Source of the DNA: Castor canadensis
Taxonomy: Eukaryota > Chordata > Mammalia > Rodentia > Castoridae
Direction: 5' to 3'
Length of the DNA stretch: 64,000 nt
Assembly (NCBI RefSeq): GCF_047511655.1
Contig: NC_133401.1
Span: forward strand, 16,366,501-16,430,500
Position 1 is the first letter of the stretch. Each line of letters begins with the position of its first letter. This document shows positions 1 to 30,856 of this stretch, piece by piece. The translations under genes and the position numbers were made by a program. The notes beneath the pieces were generated by a model that saw only the letters and a list, made by a program, of their open reading frames with translations, searched no databases and had not been told where the DNA came from.

Positions 1-334
1 AGGGCCTGTTCCGGCTAAGACCTCACCAGTGCCAGCCAGGGTTGGGTTGTGCAAAGCCCTTGGGACAGGGCCAGCCTGAAGAAACATTTAGTTAACACTT
101 CTTTTCATCTTGATCAGCAGTAATCCGGCGCTGTGTTACAGGCATGGTAACAGCAAGAGCTCCTTGTTGCCCCAGGTTACATGGAAAGGAAAAGACCAAG
201 TCAGGATCTGAACCCAGATCTGCCTGACCCTCCCTCCCCCACACATAGTGGAAGGATGTGCTACTCTGCCGGCAGCCTTTGGGGGATCATTCGTTAATAC
301 TCACAAAAGTAGGTTACTCCAGGCAGTCTGGTTT

Positions 335-420
335 TAAGACCAGGAACCTGAAGCCCAGAGAGGCTGCTTCCTAGCTGGGAGGTCACACAGGCAGCTGGAC
401 TTGCACCTGGGATCGTCTCA
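335..420 (+). repeat. MIR fragment
   Basis: gaagcccagagaggctgc ... ggaggtcacacaggcagc, the MIR core. Confidence 0.6.
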
Positions 421-458
421 CGGTGCGTGGTGATCCCATTCAGAACCAACGTTTAGCA

Positions 459-655
459 CCTGGCTCACGGCTGTCATCCTAGCTACTCAGGAGGCAGAGA
501 TCAGGAGGATCACGGTTCAAAACCATCCTGGGCAATTAGTTCGTGAGACCCTATCTCGAAAAAAACCCATAGCAAAAAAAAGCTGGTGAAGTGGCTCAAG
601 CTGTAGGCCCTGAGTTCAAATCCCAGTACCACAAAAAGAAAAAAAAAAAACAAGA
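459..655 (+). repeat. C1 composite SINE
   Basis: Full B1-like and ID-like halves with a shortened tRNA part and an A-rich tail. Confidence 0.85.
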
Positions 656-756
656 ACCAACATCTGTGTCACAAGGCCAAAACAGTGGGAGTTACTTAGC
701 TGCTCCCTTCAGTCCTAGAAATTTCTAGAAAAGCTAGAATTGAGTTTCTGGTTCTT

Positions 757-862
757 TTGTTTGTTTTTTAAGGGTCTCACTATGTAGCCCAGACCAGCCT
801 GGAACTCATGATCCTCCAGCCTCCTGAGAGTTGGGATTACAGGCATACACAACCATGTCCAG
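757..862 (-). repeat. B1 SINE
   Basis: Inverted: gggtctcactatgtagccca ... gggattacaggcatacacaa. Confidence 0.8.
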
Positions 863-1213
863 ATGAGGTTTCGATTTCCTTCTATGATTCAGTCAACATC
901 CTGTCACCACAGTGCCTTCTGTTTGCCCTTCCCTGAGTTATACTGGGGACAGAATGGGGACGTCACCATCCTGCCTTGGCCCTGTCCTGCCAAGGCTCAC
1001 AGTCCAGGTTGAGACAGTGAGGACCCAGAGTGGGCAGGGCTGGGATGCTGGACCCAAAAGGCTACCCTTCGTGTGGGGGTGGTGTGCCAGGGCTTCCTGG
1101 GGGAGGAGGCACCTGCACTGGGGCTCAGAGGAAGGAGAGCCAAGCCAGGACAGGTTGGCTGCGGTTCTGGGAGGGCAGAGCGGTGCAGGATTCTGAGGCT
1201 GATCCACGGACCC

Positions 1214-1233
1214 GCAGCGCCCTCTGCTGGTGG
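1214..1233 (-). promoter_or_regulatory. CTCF-like site
   Basis: The plus strand reads gcagcgccctctgctggtgg; its reverse complement, ccaccagcagagggcgctgc, is a strong match to the CTCF core. It lies about 1.3 kb upstream of the KLC3 island. Confidence 0.6.
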
Positions 1234-1369
1234 AATCCCATAGTGCAGCGGCACCAGTTTTGGGATCCAGTGGGAGGAAAACAGGAACCAATCACCTAAT
1301 ATCACACAATCAATAGATAAAAGTACTGCCCACTGCAATCCTCCTAGCCTTTGACTGTTCCCATTTTGT

Positions 1370-1470
1370 GGATTTGGAAAACTGAGGCACTGAAAGGTTC
1401 TGTTACTTTCCTAAGCTTTCACAGCCAGTAAGTGCTGGAATCATATTCGAACCCAGAGCCCAGTTCTTGG
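1370..1470 (+). repeat. MIR fragment
   Basis: ggaaaactgaggcactgaaa ... ttcacagccagtaagtgc, the MIR core. The rest of 863-1559, outside the CTCF-like site, shows nothing. Confidence 0.6.
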
Positions 1471-1559
1471 CCATCACTTTCCCTCACCAGTAAAGAAACG
1501 TATGTCAAGCAAGGTAACATGACAATGTGATCTCGTGCACTATACAAAGCAATTTCAGA

Positions 1560-1782
1560 GCCGGGCGCCTGTGGCTCACGTCTGTAATCCTAGCGACTCA
1601 GTGGGCAGAGATCAGGACGGTTTGAAGCCAGCCCAGGCAAATAGTTTGCAAGACCCTATCTAAAAAAAACAAACAAAAAACCCCCAACACAAAACAAGGC
1701 TTGTGGATTGGCTCACGCGGTAGTGTCTGCCTAGCAAGTGTAAGGTACTGAGTTCAAACCCCAGTGCCACCAAAAAAAATTT
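1560..1782 (+). repeat. Composite SINE, full tRNA part
   Basis: C1-like left half; the right half keeps tgcctagcaagtgtaaggta. Confidence 0.85.
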
Positions 1783-2060
1783 AGGCTGCGCATGGTGGTG
1801 TATGCTTGTAATCCCTACATTCAAGAGACCCAGGCAGAGTCAGGTGCTGGTGACTCACGCTGTAATCCTAGCTACTTGGGAGGCTGAGACCAGGAGACTC
1901 AAGGTTTGAGGCTAGCCTGGGCCAGTAGTTCAGAGATGCCATCTCCAAAATAACTAGAGCAAAATGGACTGGAGGTGTGGCTCGAGTGGTAGAGTGCCTG
2001 TGTTACAAGTGTGAGGCCCTGAGTTCAAACCCCAGTCCTATCCAAAAAAAAAAAAAAAAG
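1783..2060 (+). repeat. B1 fragment followed by a C2 composite SINE
   Basis: Truncated B1 at 1783-1840; the C2 element at 1841-2060 has the aaaataactagagcaaaatg linker. Confidence 0.8.
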
Positions 2061-2091
2061 TGAATTTAAATCAAAACAGAAATGAAATAAG

Positions 2092-2312
2092 CCAGGCGCT
2101 GGTGGCTCATGCCTGTAATCCTAGAGACTCAGGCTGAGATCAGGAAGATCATGGTTCAAAGCCAGCCTGGGCAAATAGTCCTCAAGACGCTGTCTTGAAA
2201 AAAAAAAATCACATAAAAGGGCTGGTGGAGTGGCTCAAGGTGTAGGCCCTGAGTTCAAGCCCCAATACTACAAAAGAAAAAAAAAAGAAAAGAAAAGAAA
2301 AAGAAAATTGAA
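2092..2312 (+). repeat. C1 composite SINE
   Basis: Shortened tRNA part; tail (aaaag)n. Last repeat before the KLC3 island. Confidence 0.85.
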
Positions 2313-2539
2313 GTAATGTTTTGGTGAGATGATGCCATTTAAAAGGGGCCATCAGGGAAGGCCTCCCGGAGGAGACAGCCTTTGCAAAGCACCGACAAAG
2401 GACGAGGTTTGTGGAACGAAAACTAAGTAGGAGGAGCATGGGCAAGGTCAAGTCCCGGTGGCCGCGGCTCTGATCGCAGGTCGTGGGTTTTGAGACCCAA
2501 GTTTGCACGAGCCCAGCCTCGCTCCTCTGGCCTCCAGCT

Positions 2540-3130
2540 CAGCCTCGACGTGCGCGGGAGGGAGGCCGGGGCTCGGTGGGTGGGGCGGGCCGCACGTCCC
2601 GATGGCGGTGGGCGTGGTCGGCGCACCTGCGGTGGGCGGGGCTTCCTTGGCCCCGCCCCTCGGAGGAGCCGCCCTGGCGGAGACGCGGCGCTGCGCGGAG
2701 CAGCCGGGAGCCGCGGAACGCAGCGTGCGCGGCGGGGCCGAGCGGGGCGGGACGGTCCCCCGCCAGGTGGGCGTCGGGTGAGGGATTTCTGGGAGGTGAG
2801 GGTTCAGGGGTCCCCTGGAGCCGTGGTGATGGGGCGGGAGGGGCGGGGGGCGCAGGCGAGGACTGGATCTAGCGCACCTGGGGTCTCCTCGCCTGGCGAC
2901 AGGGACGGGCCTTGGGGACCCGGATGTCCCCTGCGCGGCCCCCCCACCTTGGGGAGCCCCGGGCGTGCGCAGGTAAACGGAAGCGAGGCGGGGCGGGGCC
3001 TGGGGGAGGGGGCCCTGGTGACGGCCGTAGCTGGCTGTGGGGTGTGGGGCTCCCTCCCGGCCAGCGGGGTGGCTGGTTTGGGGGTGCCCGGTGATGGGGA
3101 CCTCTTGCCTGCACGCGCTGCGCGCGCGGG
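2540..3130 (+). promoter_or_regulatory. KLC3: CpG-island promoter and non-coding exon 1 region of KLC3
   Basis: Dense CpG and several GC boxes (gggcggggc near 2635, ccccgcccc near 2651, ggcggggcggggcc near 2990). A good donor, cccccgccag|gtgggc, lies at 2766/2767 and could end the non-coding exon 1; the next acceptor in the gene is at 6621-6622. The exact start of transcription cannot be read from sequence. Long frames across the island on both strands are a by-product of high GC. Confidence 0.75.
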
Positions 3131-3189
3131 TATGCATGACAGAGGTGTCAGGCTGCGGGTGCGACCCTGGGATGGGGTGCGGGGACTCT

Positions 3190-3800
3190 GGTGGTATCAC
3201 TTTTCTGTGATATGAAAAGTGTGGGTGACTCCCTGTTGTCAGTCTGGCTGTTTAAAGAACTTTGTGTGTGTGACCAAGAGATCGTGTGACTTCGGTCTCC
3301 TTTCTGCTGTGGCCGATGTGCGGGTGGCTGTGTGTAGGGCCGGGAGTGGAGGTGGTTGGTTATAGGATTAAGGTGTGGGTGTTGTGTGGCTGTCATTGTC
3401 CTGGCTGTAGGATGGGGGCAGTGTGTGGAACTGGGTCAGTGATAGGTGACTTGGTGTGTGTGTCACTTTGTGTGATGTAGGGCTGTGTGTGACAGTGTCG
3501 GGAACCTGGGTTTTGCATGGGATGGTGAGTGCTGTGCGTGTGGAGGACTTGGGTGTGGCGTGATCTCCCAGATGCTGTGGACTCCAGTCTGTGGAGTGGG
3601 GAGCTTGCTGTGCGGCTCTGGGAGGGGCACATGGGGGTGATGTGTGGTTGGGATTCTCCAGTGTGGGGTGATCCATGTATGCATGTGGTGCTGGTATGTG
3701 TCTAGGTGGTGGCCCCAGTGCTGGATGACCGGGGTTGAGCTGGGACTGTTGCTGCAGACCTTTGGCCTAGCTTGGTGTGTGTGAGGCTGTGTCTACACTG
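3190..3800. repeat. GT-rich low-complexity stretch in KLC3 intron 1
   Basis: About 600 bases strongly biased to G and T on the plus strand, made of irregular tgtgtg and ggtgtgg runs rather than a clean tandem unit. It directly follows the CpG island in the direction of transcription. A similar bias returns at 4700-5110. Confidence 0.7.
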
Positions 3801-3853
3801 TGTGCAGTACAGAGGAGTGAGTAATGGTTGTAGTCACAAGGATGGCTCTCTGG

Positions 3854-4054
3854 TTTTTTTTTTTTTTTGCGGTACTGGGGTTTGAACTCAGGCCTCTGCC
3901 ACTTGAGCCACTCCGCCAGCTCTTTTTTGTGTTGGATATTTTTTGAGATTGGGTGTCTCAAACTATTTGCCTGGGGCTAGGTTCAAACCGCGATCCTCCT
4001 GCTCTCTGCCTCAGGAGTAACTGGGATTACAGGCATGAGCCACCAGCACCCAGC
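3854..4054 (-). repeat. C1 composite SINE
   Basis: Inverted, poly-T start, with gggtttgaactcaggcctct and gggattacaggcatgagcca. Confidence 0.85.
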
Positions 4055-4300
4055 ATACCAGGATGGCTCTTGATAGATCTGTATGGTGGCGTGTTTAGCC
4101 TTTTATGTGGAACTAAGTCTGGTGTGTTTTAAAGACACACCCTGTAGGAAGAGAAATTGATTCATATACAGGTGGTACCCAACTCATGACTGACAATTTC
4201 TCACTTTGTGATGTCATAAAAATGGCACACATTCAGTAGGAATTGGTCTTCACATTTGGAATTTTGACTTTTTTATGCCTTCACTGTTTCTTCTTCTTCT

Positions 4301-4391
4301 TTTTTTTTTTTTTTTTGTGGTAGTGGAGATTGATCCCAGGACCTCGTGCATGCTAGGCAAGCGCTCCACCTCTTGAGCTGTGACCCAGCCT
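4301..4391 (-). repeat. ID SINE
   Basis: Inverted single ID: cctcgtgcatgctaggcaag between a T tract and ccagcc. Confidence 0.8.
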
Positions 4392-4529
4392 GGACTTTTG
4401 ATCTTTCCCAGGCTAGGGGTCTGCAGTCTGGTCCTCTCTGAAGCTTCTGGCCTATGATCATGACGAAAAACAACCAAAACTATGTGTTTTCAATTGAGAT
4501 ATTTTCATCTTGCAATGGGCATATCAGGC

Positions 4530-4648
4530 TGAGCCTAATGCGACACGCCTGTAATCTCAGCACTGGGGAGGCTGAGGCAGGAGGAGAGAATTCAAGAGCA
4601 GCCTGGGCTACACAGTGAAACCCCGTTTCAAAAAACAAAAAGAAAAAG
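4530..4648 (+). repeat. B1 SINE
   Basis: cgcctgtaatctcagcactg ... gcctgggctacacagtgaaa. Confidence 0.85.
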
Positions 4649-5210
4649 TTCATCGGGACCTATTCCCGCCATAAGGTGAACGTCTGGACACACAGACACA
4701 CATACAGCTTCATGCACAGAGAGCAAGTGGTGGCCATCGGCGTGTGGTGTGTAGAGGACAGTGCATATGACAGCAGGTGCAGGTGGCATGGCATGGGGCT
4801 GCTTGTGGTGGTGAGCACCAGGGCTGAGTGAGGGCGCGGACAGGATGTGCAGAAATGGGGTACCCTCCCAGTGTCCACAGCTGTTCTGCTGCTAACAGCA
4901 CAGGGGAGTACAAGTTCAGGCCCAGTAACAGCTTTGTGTATCCGTGTGCATGGTGTGTGGCTCTGTGAGCCCCAGTGTGGCCGTGGAGGGGGTTAGAGGA
5001 AGTGGGAAGATGGAGGGACCACAGCAAATCTGGGGAGTGTATGTTTGGGGCAGTGTCCAGCAAGTAATGGGGAGTTAATTGCTTGGGGAATGCAAGTGAG
5101 TGGGAGGAAAGTGTGTGAGTAGCCTGGGATTCTGTTGTATTATTCCAGGTGGGAGGGGTGGGGGCCGAGACAGTTCTGCATGTGTTGACTTTTCTTTTTA
5201 CTTTTCTTTC

Positions 5211-5403
5211 CTTTTTTTTTTTGTGCAGTACTGGAATTTGAACTCAGGTCCTACACCTTGACCCACTCCACCCGCCCTTTTTTGTGATGGGTATTTTCAA
5301 TATAGGGTCTAACAAACTATTTGCCCAAGCTGGCTTTGAACCTCAATGTTGGTCTCTGCCTCCTGAGTAGCTAGGATTACAGGTGTGAGGTACTGGTGCC
5401 CAG
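5211..5403 (-). repeat. C1 composite SINE
   Basis: Inverted, shortened tRNA part (cctacaccttgacccactcc). Confidence 0.85.
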
Positions 5404-5424
5404 TCTTGGTTTTCTTTCTTTCCT

Positions 5425-5652
5425 TTTTTTTTTTTTTTTTCCCCTTTGGCAGTACTGGGGTTTGAACTCAGGGTCTTGAGCTTGCCAGACAGGTGCTCTA
5501 CCACTTGAGCCACACTCTCATTCCATTTTGCTCTGATTATTTTGGAGATGGGGGTCTTGATAACTATTTGCCCGGGGTGGCCTCAAACCTCAGTCCTCCA
5601 ATCTCAGCCTCCCAAGTAGCTAAAGATTACAGGCGTGAGCCACCTGGCCCGG
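5425..5652 (-). repeat. C2 composite SINE
   Basis: Inverted; linker ttgctctgattattttggag. Confidence 0.85.
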
Positions 5653-5767
5653 TAGGTGTGATGTATTTCTAATGAGGGAATGTGTGTGTGCGTGTGTTGA
5701 GAGAAGCTGTGTCATATTTCTGGAAAGAAGGGAGTGTGCGTGTATGTTGATGTGTATTTTTAAAAAG

Positions 5768-5798
5768 GGAATGGGTGTGTGTGTGTGTGTGTGTGTGC
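5768..5798. repeat. (GT)n microsatellite
   Basis: About 14 GT units in KLC3 intron 1, followed by gcacgc. Confidence 0.9.
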
Positions 5799-5799
5799 A

Positions 5800-6326
5800 C
5801 GCTCAGGTGTGTTTCTAAGGAATGGGGACCCCAGAGTCACAAGCAGCTAAAGGACTGACCTGGTCACCCACATATAACCACACAAATTCCCACCTGCAGG
5901 CCCCCCACCCATTGTGAGGCTCCAGACCCTCAAGTGTCACATGGCCAGTGACATCCATGGACCACACCTGTCACATGTGTGTCCCAACAGGGCCTGGGCT
6001 GGCTGAGCCTGTCTGTGGTGAAGGGTGGAGTCCCTGTTCCCTCAGGGTCTGTCAAAGCCAGGAGCTGTCACATGGGCCCCCTCCTCATCTCCCCACCCTA
6101 GAAGCAGCTCTGCTTCTGGTGCCCAGCCCCTGGCCCTCTCCTCCTGCCACCTCCCCCCACCCCCCCAGTGGCCTGACTGGTTCCCAACAACAACACCCTA
6201 GATGAGCTCACTGGATCCTGCCGCCTCCTCATGCCCCGCCCCCCACACCCAGCAGCGGAGGCACCTCTGGTCCCAGGGCGCAAGGCTGCCTGGGAGATCT
6301 GGGCCAGGCTGGCCAGGGACCTTGGG
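5800..6326. other. Unique sequence of KLC3 intron 1, no feature seen
   Basis: Contains a C-rich run near 6148-6168 but no recognisable repeat or exon. Confidence 0.6.
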
Positions 6327-6489
6327 GTGGTGAGGGCCAGCCTGGGGAACTGAGTGTGGTGGGGGCACTAGCCAGCTGTTGGTCCTTTAGGTTAGTTACA
6401 CACAGTAGGATTTTAGCATTGACCTCAGGGCAGAGCCCTGGGTTCAAAGAACAGACAAAGGTAGACTAGAATGTTCCAGTGAGGGCTGG
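6327..6489 (+). repeat. Duplicated element, copy 1 (upstream of KLC3 exon 2)
   Basis: The segment from gtggtgagg through ccagctgttggtcctttagg to agaatgttcc...gagggctgg has a second diverged copy at 7764-8177. It does not resemble the SINEs here. Copy 1 is uninterrupted and lies 134 bases before exon 2. Confidence 0.8.
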
Positions 6490-6630
6490 CTTGGACAGGG
6501 GTAGAGGCAGGACTGGCTGGGATGGGGAGAGGTTGGAGGTCCAGCTAGCCAGGACAGCATGGAGGCTGAGGCCACATTTGCATAGCCTTGACAATGACTC
6601 CTTTATCCCCGCCCTTCCCCAGGAGCAACC

Positions 6631-11174
<4,544 letters not shown>

Positions 11175-11288
11175 GGCAGACTGGACCCGGCGGCCACAGC
11201 GTCTCAGGAAGTTGGGGAGATGGGTGGTGGTCTCCCACCTCCCTGCTGGGGGTCACTAGTGGATCGGACTTCCCGCTGCCCCACTCTG

Positions 11289-11294
11289 ATTAAA
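11289..11294 (+). terminator. KLC3: KLC3 poly(A) signal ATTAAA
   Basis: ATTAAA 115 bases after the stop codon, giving a short 3' UTR that ends about 100 bases before the ERCC2 stop codon on the other strand. Confidence 0.8.
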
Positions 11295-11389
11295 GGCTAT
11301 AGATTGGCAACAAGTGTCCATCTGAAGCCTCGAGCCGCAGGGACCCAAGGCATAAGACTTGGTGTCCCCTCACGGTCCATAGCTGCTGC

Positions 11390-25613
<14,224 letters not shown>

Positions 25614-25618
<5 letters not shown>

Positions 25619-25870
25619 GGCGGCGGCGGCGGCGGCGGCGGCGGCGTGTAGCTGCGTCCACTCGCCTTCCTCATGAATAGTCAATGAGGGGTAGGGATGT
25701 AGGCGGCCTCCTCGAGGGATTGCTCCACCTCCATCGCGACGCCATTGGCCAGCCTTGCCTGTCACTTCGGGGGGCGGAGCCAATCAGGATATGCGCGTGC
25801 GCACTTTGATGCAAGGGCGGGCTCCAGAGAGAGAAGCGGTGCAACAGGCATCGCTGAGGATCGCCGAGGA
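25614..25870 (-). promoter_or_regulatory. ERCC2: ERCC2 promoter and 5' UTR
   Basis: GC-rich, TATA-less region with a GC box (ggggcgg at 25771-25777) and two CCAAT-type boxes: inverted attgg at 25744-25748 and ccaat at 25780-25784. Transcription probably starts around 25650-25700. The start codon sits in a strong gccgccATGA context. The C6orf120 retrocopy begins about 270 bases further out in the opposite direction. Confidence 0.75.
25619..25646 (-). repeat. ERCC2: (GCC)9 tract in ERCC2 5' UTR, touching the start codon
   Basis: Nine GCC units on the coding strand directly before the ATG. This gives an ideal Kozak context; such tracts vary in length between individuals. Confidence 0.95.
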
Positions 25871-26118
25871 CTAAGAACAAGCATGGCAAGAAGAGAGTAG
25901 AGAGAATCGAGCAATTCATTAGCGTTAGAGCTTCCTGTGTGTCTGCCCAGGTTGTCTGAGTGGAGTCCAGAGAAGGATGACAGGGAAATCGGGGATGCAC
26001 TGGTTTCACTGCACCAAACAAGCATTTATAAAATATCTGCTGTGTCCAGACTTAGGATAAGCAATTTATAAATAGCTCCTCCCATTTATTGAGCGCCTAC
26101 TGTTTGCCTGGCTGTGCT

Positions 26119-26139
26119 AAATAAATGTTGTAATCAGGT
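26119..26139 (+). repeat. Left target-site duplication of the C6orf120 retrocopy
   Basis: The 21 bases, containing ataaatgttgtaatcaggt, are repeated exactly at 27757-27777, bracketing the retrocopy. This is the hallmark of LINE-1-mediated retroposition. The target lies in an old MIR/L2-like stretch. Confidence 0.95.
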
Positions 26140-27756
<1,617 letters not shown>

Positions 27757-27777
27757 AAATAAATGTTGTAATCAGGT
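27757..27777 (+). repeat. Right target-site duplication of the C6orf120 retrocopy
   Basis: Exact second copy of the sequence at 26119-26139, directly after the A-rich tail. The A-rich tail blurs its left limit by a few bases. Confidence 0.95.
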
Positions 27778-27784
27778 AGTAAAG

Positions 27785-27945
27785 GAAAGGCAATGTGGTT
27801 TGGTGGCTAAGGTGTGGGCTTGGAACCAGAGCACCTGCTCCAAATCCTGGCTCCACTGTGTGACCTTGATCAAACTACCTGACTTCTCTGGGATTCTGTC
27901 TTCTCCGTTGCAAAGTCGGAGCAGCGAGAGTGTCTACAATGTAAA
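27785..27945 (+). repeat. MIR fragment
   Basis: ccactgtgtgaccttgatca ... ttctctgggattctgtcttc. It follows the retrocopy; the MIR/L2-like DNA on both sides was the insertion target. Confidence 0.65.
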
Positions 27946-27951
27946 GGCTCT

Positions 27952-28035
27952 TGGGCTGGAGGCGTGGCTCAAGCAGTAGAGCGCCTGTCTATAGCAAGTG
28001 CTAGGCCCTGAGTTCAAGCCCCAGTACTCAAAAAA
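27952..28035 (+). repeat. ID-like unit
   Basis: gaggcgtggctcaagcagta ... cctgagttcaagccccagta. Confidence 0.8.
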
Positions 28036-28126
28036 TGCAATTTAAATACAATGTTAAGTGATCTTAAATGAACCCACATGAAGCAGTTAAAACTAGGCTT
28101 AACACAAAGCAACATTCAATAGCATT

Positions 28127-28342
28127 AGCCAGGCGCCAGTGGCTCACGCCTGTAATCCTAGCTGTTTAAGAGGCTGAGATCAGGAGGATGGAGTTTCCAG
28201 GCCAATCTGAGAAAATAGTACATGAGGTCCCCATCTCCAAAATAACCAGAGCAAAATGTGGCTCAAGTGGTAGAGCGCCTGCTTTGCAAGGGTGGAGCCC
28301 TGAGTTCAAACCCCAATCACACCAAAAACAAATAAATAAATG
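28127..28342 (+). repeat. C2 composite SINE
   Basis: Linker ccaaaataaccagagcaaaa; tail (aaat)n. Confidence 0.85.
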
Positions 28343-28465
28343 CTAGCTTTTATTTGTTTGACAGATAGTGATGAAGTATCTACCGTGTTCCTGACCCTGT
28401 GCTAGACACTTGGAACATAAAAGTGACCATGACAGCCACAGTTCCTGTTCTCATAAATGTGTGAG

Positions 28466-28660
28466 AACTGGGTGTCAGTGGTCCGTGTCTGTAATCCTAG
28501 TTACTCAAGAGGGAGAGATCAGGAGGATCAAGGTTTGAAGCCAGCCCCGACAAATAGTTTGTAAGACCCTATCTCAAAACCCATCACAAAAAGGGCTGGT
28601 GGAGTGGCTCAAGGTGAAGGCCCTGAGTTCAAACTCCAGTGCTGGCAGAAAAAAAAATAA
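28466..28660 (+). repeat. C1 composite SINE
   Basis: Shortened tRNA part; its tail runs into an AT microsatellite. Confidence 0.85.

Positions 28661-28665
<5 letters not shown>

Positions 28666-28710
<45 letters not shown>
28666..28710. repeat. (AT)n microsatellite
   Basis: About 22 AT units in the tail of the preceding SINE. Confidence 0.95.
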
Positions 28711-28712
<2 letters not shown>

Positions 28713-29002
28713 CAATGCTGTGAAGGAAACTAAAAAGGTTTCTACCTTGAAGCCTGCTAATGAGTGGTCAGGAAGGCTTCCTGGAAGAAGTGGGTTTTGA
28801 GTAGAGCCAGGGAGAATGAAAATGACCTAACCAGGCAATGAAAACGGATCAAGGAAGCAGGAGGGCCATCTAGGGAGAAAACCTTGAGGCCTGAAAGTGC
28901 TGAAAGGAAGATGTGTGGGTGGAGCTCTGAGGTCAGTTTGAACAATAGAGGTGGGTCCAGCTGGAGGTGCAGGCATAGTCAAATCAAAAATCTTTCCTGT
29001 GG

Positions 29003-29325
29003 TGTTGGGCAAGGTGACTCACTACTATAATCCCAGCTATAATCAGGAGGCAAAGATCAGGAGGATCCCCAATCGAGGCCAGTCCCAGGAAAAAGTTAGC
29101 AAGGCCCCATCTCACCAAGTCGAGCTTAGTGTCTTAAACTTTTAACCCAGCAATTAGGTAGGAGGATCTCAGTCTAAGTTTACCCTAGGGTAAAAATCAA
29201 GATGCTGTCTGAAAATAACTAAAAGCAAAAAGGGCTGGGGCATTGTTCAAATGAAAGAGCACCTCCCTAGCTAGAGCAAGATCCTGAGTTCAAACCCCAG
29301 TACTGCCACAAAAAAAAAATTAAAA
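29003..29325 (+). repeat. C3-like three-unit SINE, worn
   Basis: B1-like unit, a second B1-like remnant (aggtaggaggatctcagtct), then an ID-like unit. Confidence 0.6.
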
Positions 29326-29389
29326 TTAAAAAATAATTGATATGGCCTAGAGAGCCCTCTGTAACTACTTATTGTTACTTATTGCCCCC

Positions 29390-29590
29390 TGCACCAACCT
29401 GCTTTGTCTTTCTCCCTCAATTCATTCTGTGCAAGACCTTCTTCCAGTTTCCAAAACACTCCAGACCCATCCTACCCCAGGGTCTTTGCACCTGCTATTT
29501 CTTGGGTTTGAAATGCGGAGTTTCCTGATGTCCCTCACCTCCTGTAAGTCTTTGTGCCAATATCACCTTCTCAGTGAGGCCTTCCCTCAC
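29390..29590. repeat. Old LINE-2-like fragment
   Basis: agggtctttgcacctgc ... atatcaccttctcagtgagg then ccttccctcac, a LINE-2 3' end pattern. Confidence 0.5.
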
Positions 29591-29734
29591 ATATGAGTTG
29601 AACCCAGCACCTCCCCACCCCACACAAACACACTACCCTCTATGCCCCTGCCCTGCTTTTTTTCTTCACAGCCAATCTCAAAGTCTCACGTGCTCAATGC
29701 GTGGGAGCTTTGTTATTTTAGTTTTGTATTTTCA

Positions 29735-29838
29735 AACAGGATCCCACTATGTAACCCAGGCTGGCCCAGACCTTGAGATTCCCCTGCCTTAGCCTCCTGA
29801 GTGCTGGGATTACAGGCGGGTGCTACCTTGCCCAGCCT
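29735..29838 (-). repeat. B1 SINE
   Basis: Inverted: gatcccactatgtaacccag ... gctgggattacaggcgggtg. Confidence 0.85.
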
Positions 29839-29904
29839 GCTGCTTATTCAATGTCAGCTCCATGAGAATGAGGCTTTTGTTCATGTTTTGATTTTTTGTA
29901 TTTT

Positions 29905-30200
29905 TTTGGTTTTATTTGGGGGGAGTGAGGTTTGAACTCAGGACTTTGCATATGCAAAACAGGCACTCTACTGCTTGAGTCACACCTCCAGTCCATTTTG
30001 GTGTGGTTATTTTGAAAATGGGGTTTTGAGAACTATTTGTCTGGGCTGCCCTTGAACCTTGATCCTCACAGCTGTAATCCTAGCAGAGGCATAGAGGCTC
30101 CAAATTCCAGGTCAGCCTGGGCAAAAATTAGGGAGACCCCCATCTTAAAGACAAAATGGAGACAAAAGGGCTGGGGGCATGGCTCACGTACATGCCCGGC
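29905..30200. repeat. Inverted C2 SINE abutting a plus-strand SINE fragment
   Basis: 29905-30067 is minus C2, truncated in its B1 part; 30068-30200 is a plus B1-to-ID piece. Confidence 0.65.
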
Positions 30201-30532
30201 AGACTGAAAATAAATAAACAAAATGCAGAGGAAGACTAGCTTTGAAGGTGGAGGGCTGACTGGTGAGCCAAGGAATGCAAAGAATTTGGCTCCAAAACCT
30301 GCTGGAAAAGGCTAGGGACTCTCCAGGGGAGTACAGCCTTGCCAAGGCTTTGGTTTTAGCCGGCTGCAACTCCTGGCAGAGACTTCTGACCTTCAGAACT
30401 ATCAAAAAAATAAGTGTGTGTTGTTTTAAGACTTGTAGCTAGTGGTCATTTATAGCAGTAAACCCACAGAAAACGAGCCCACTCCCAATCTTTCCTGCCT
30501 TAATTTTCCTATAATATTGATGACCATTGGCA

Positions 30533-30736
30533 AGCTGGGCATGGTGGTGTATGCCCGTAATCCCAGCTACTCAGGAGGACCATGGTCTGAGGCTGGTGTG
30601 AGGCTGGAATGGGCAAAAACAGGCAAAATCCTATCTGAAAAACAACCTAAAAGCAAAAGGACTGGGGGCATGGCTCAAATGACAGTTGCCTGCCTAGTAT
30701 TTGGTCCTGAGTTCAACTCCTAGTACCACGAAAAGT
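30533..30736 (+). repeat. Composite SINE
   Basis: B1-like half with gctgggcatggtggtgtatg, then an ID-like half. Confidence 0.8.
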
Positions 30737-30856
30737 AAATATAAAACAAAAATAAAAGCATTCAAAGAAGTCCTTCTGAACTGTGGATACTGACAGTCAT
30801 GTCCTGCTAGTTTGTTTGGCTGACATTGCAAATTACTCACTACAGAAGCTTGTTGA

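Noticed and set aside
2448-3215. Overlapping 240-250-codon frames on both strands
   Set aside because: They lie in a CpG island where stops are rare; no family features and no codon bias.
28666-28710. Origin or regulatory AT tract
   Set aside because: Plain AT microsatellite growing from a SINE tail.
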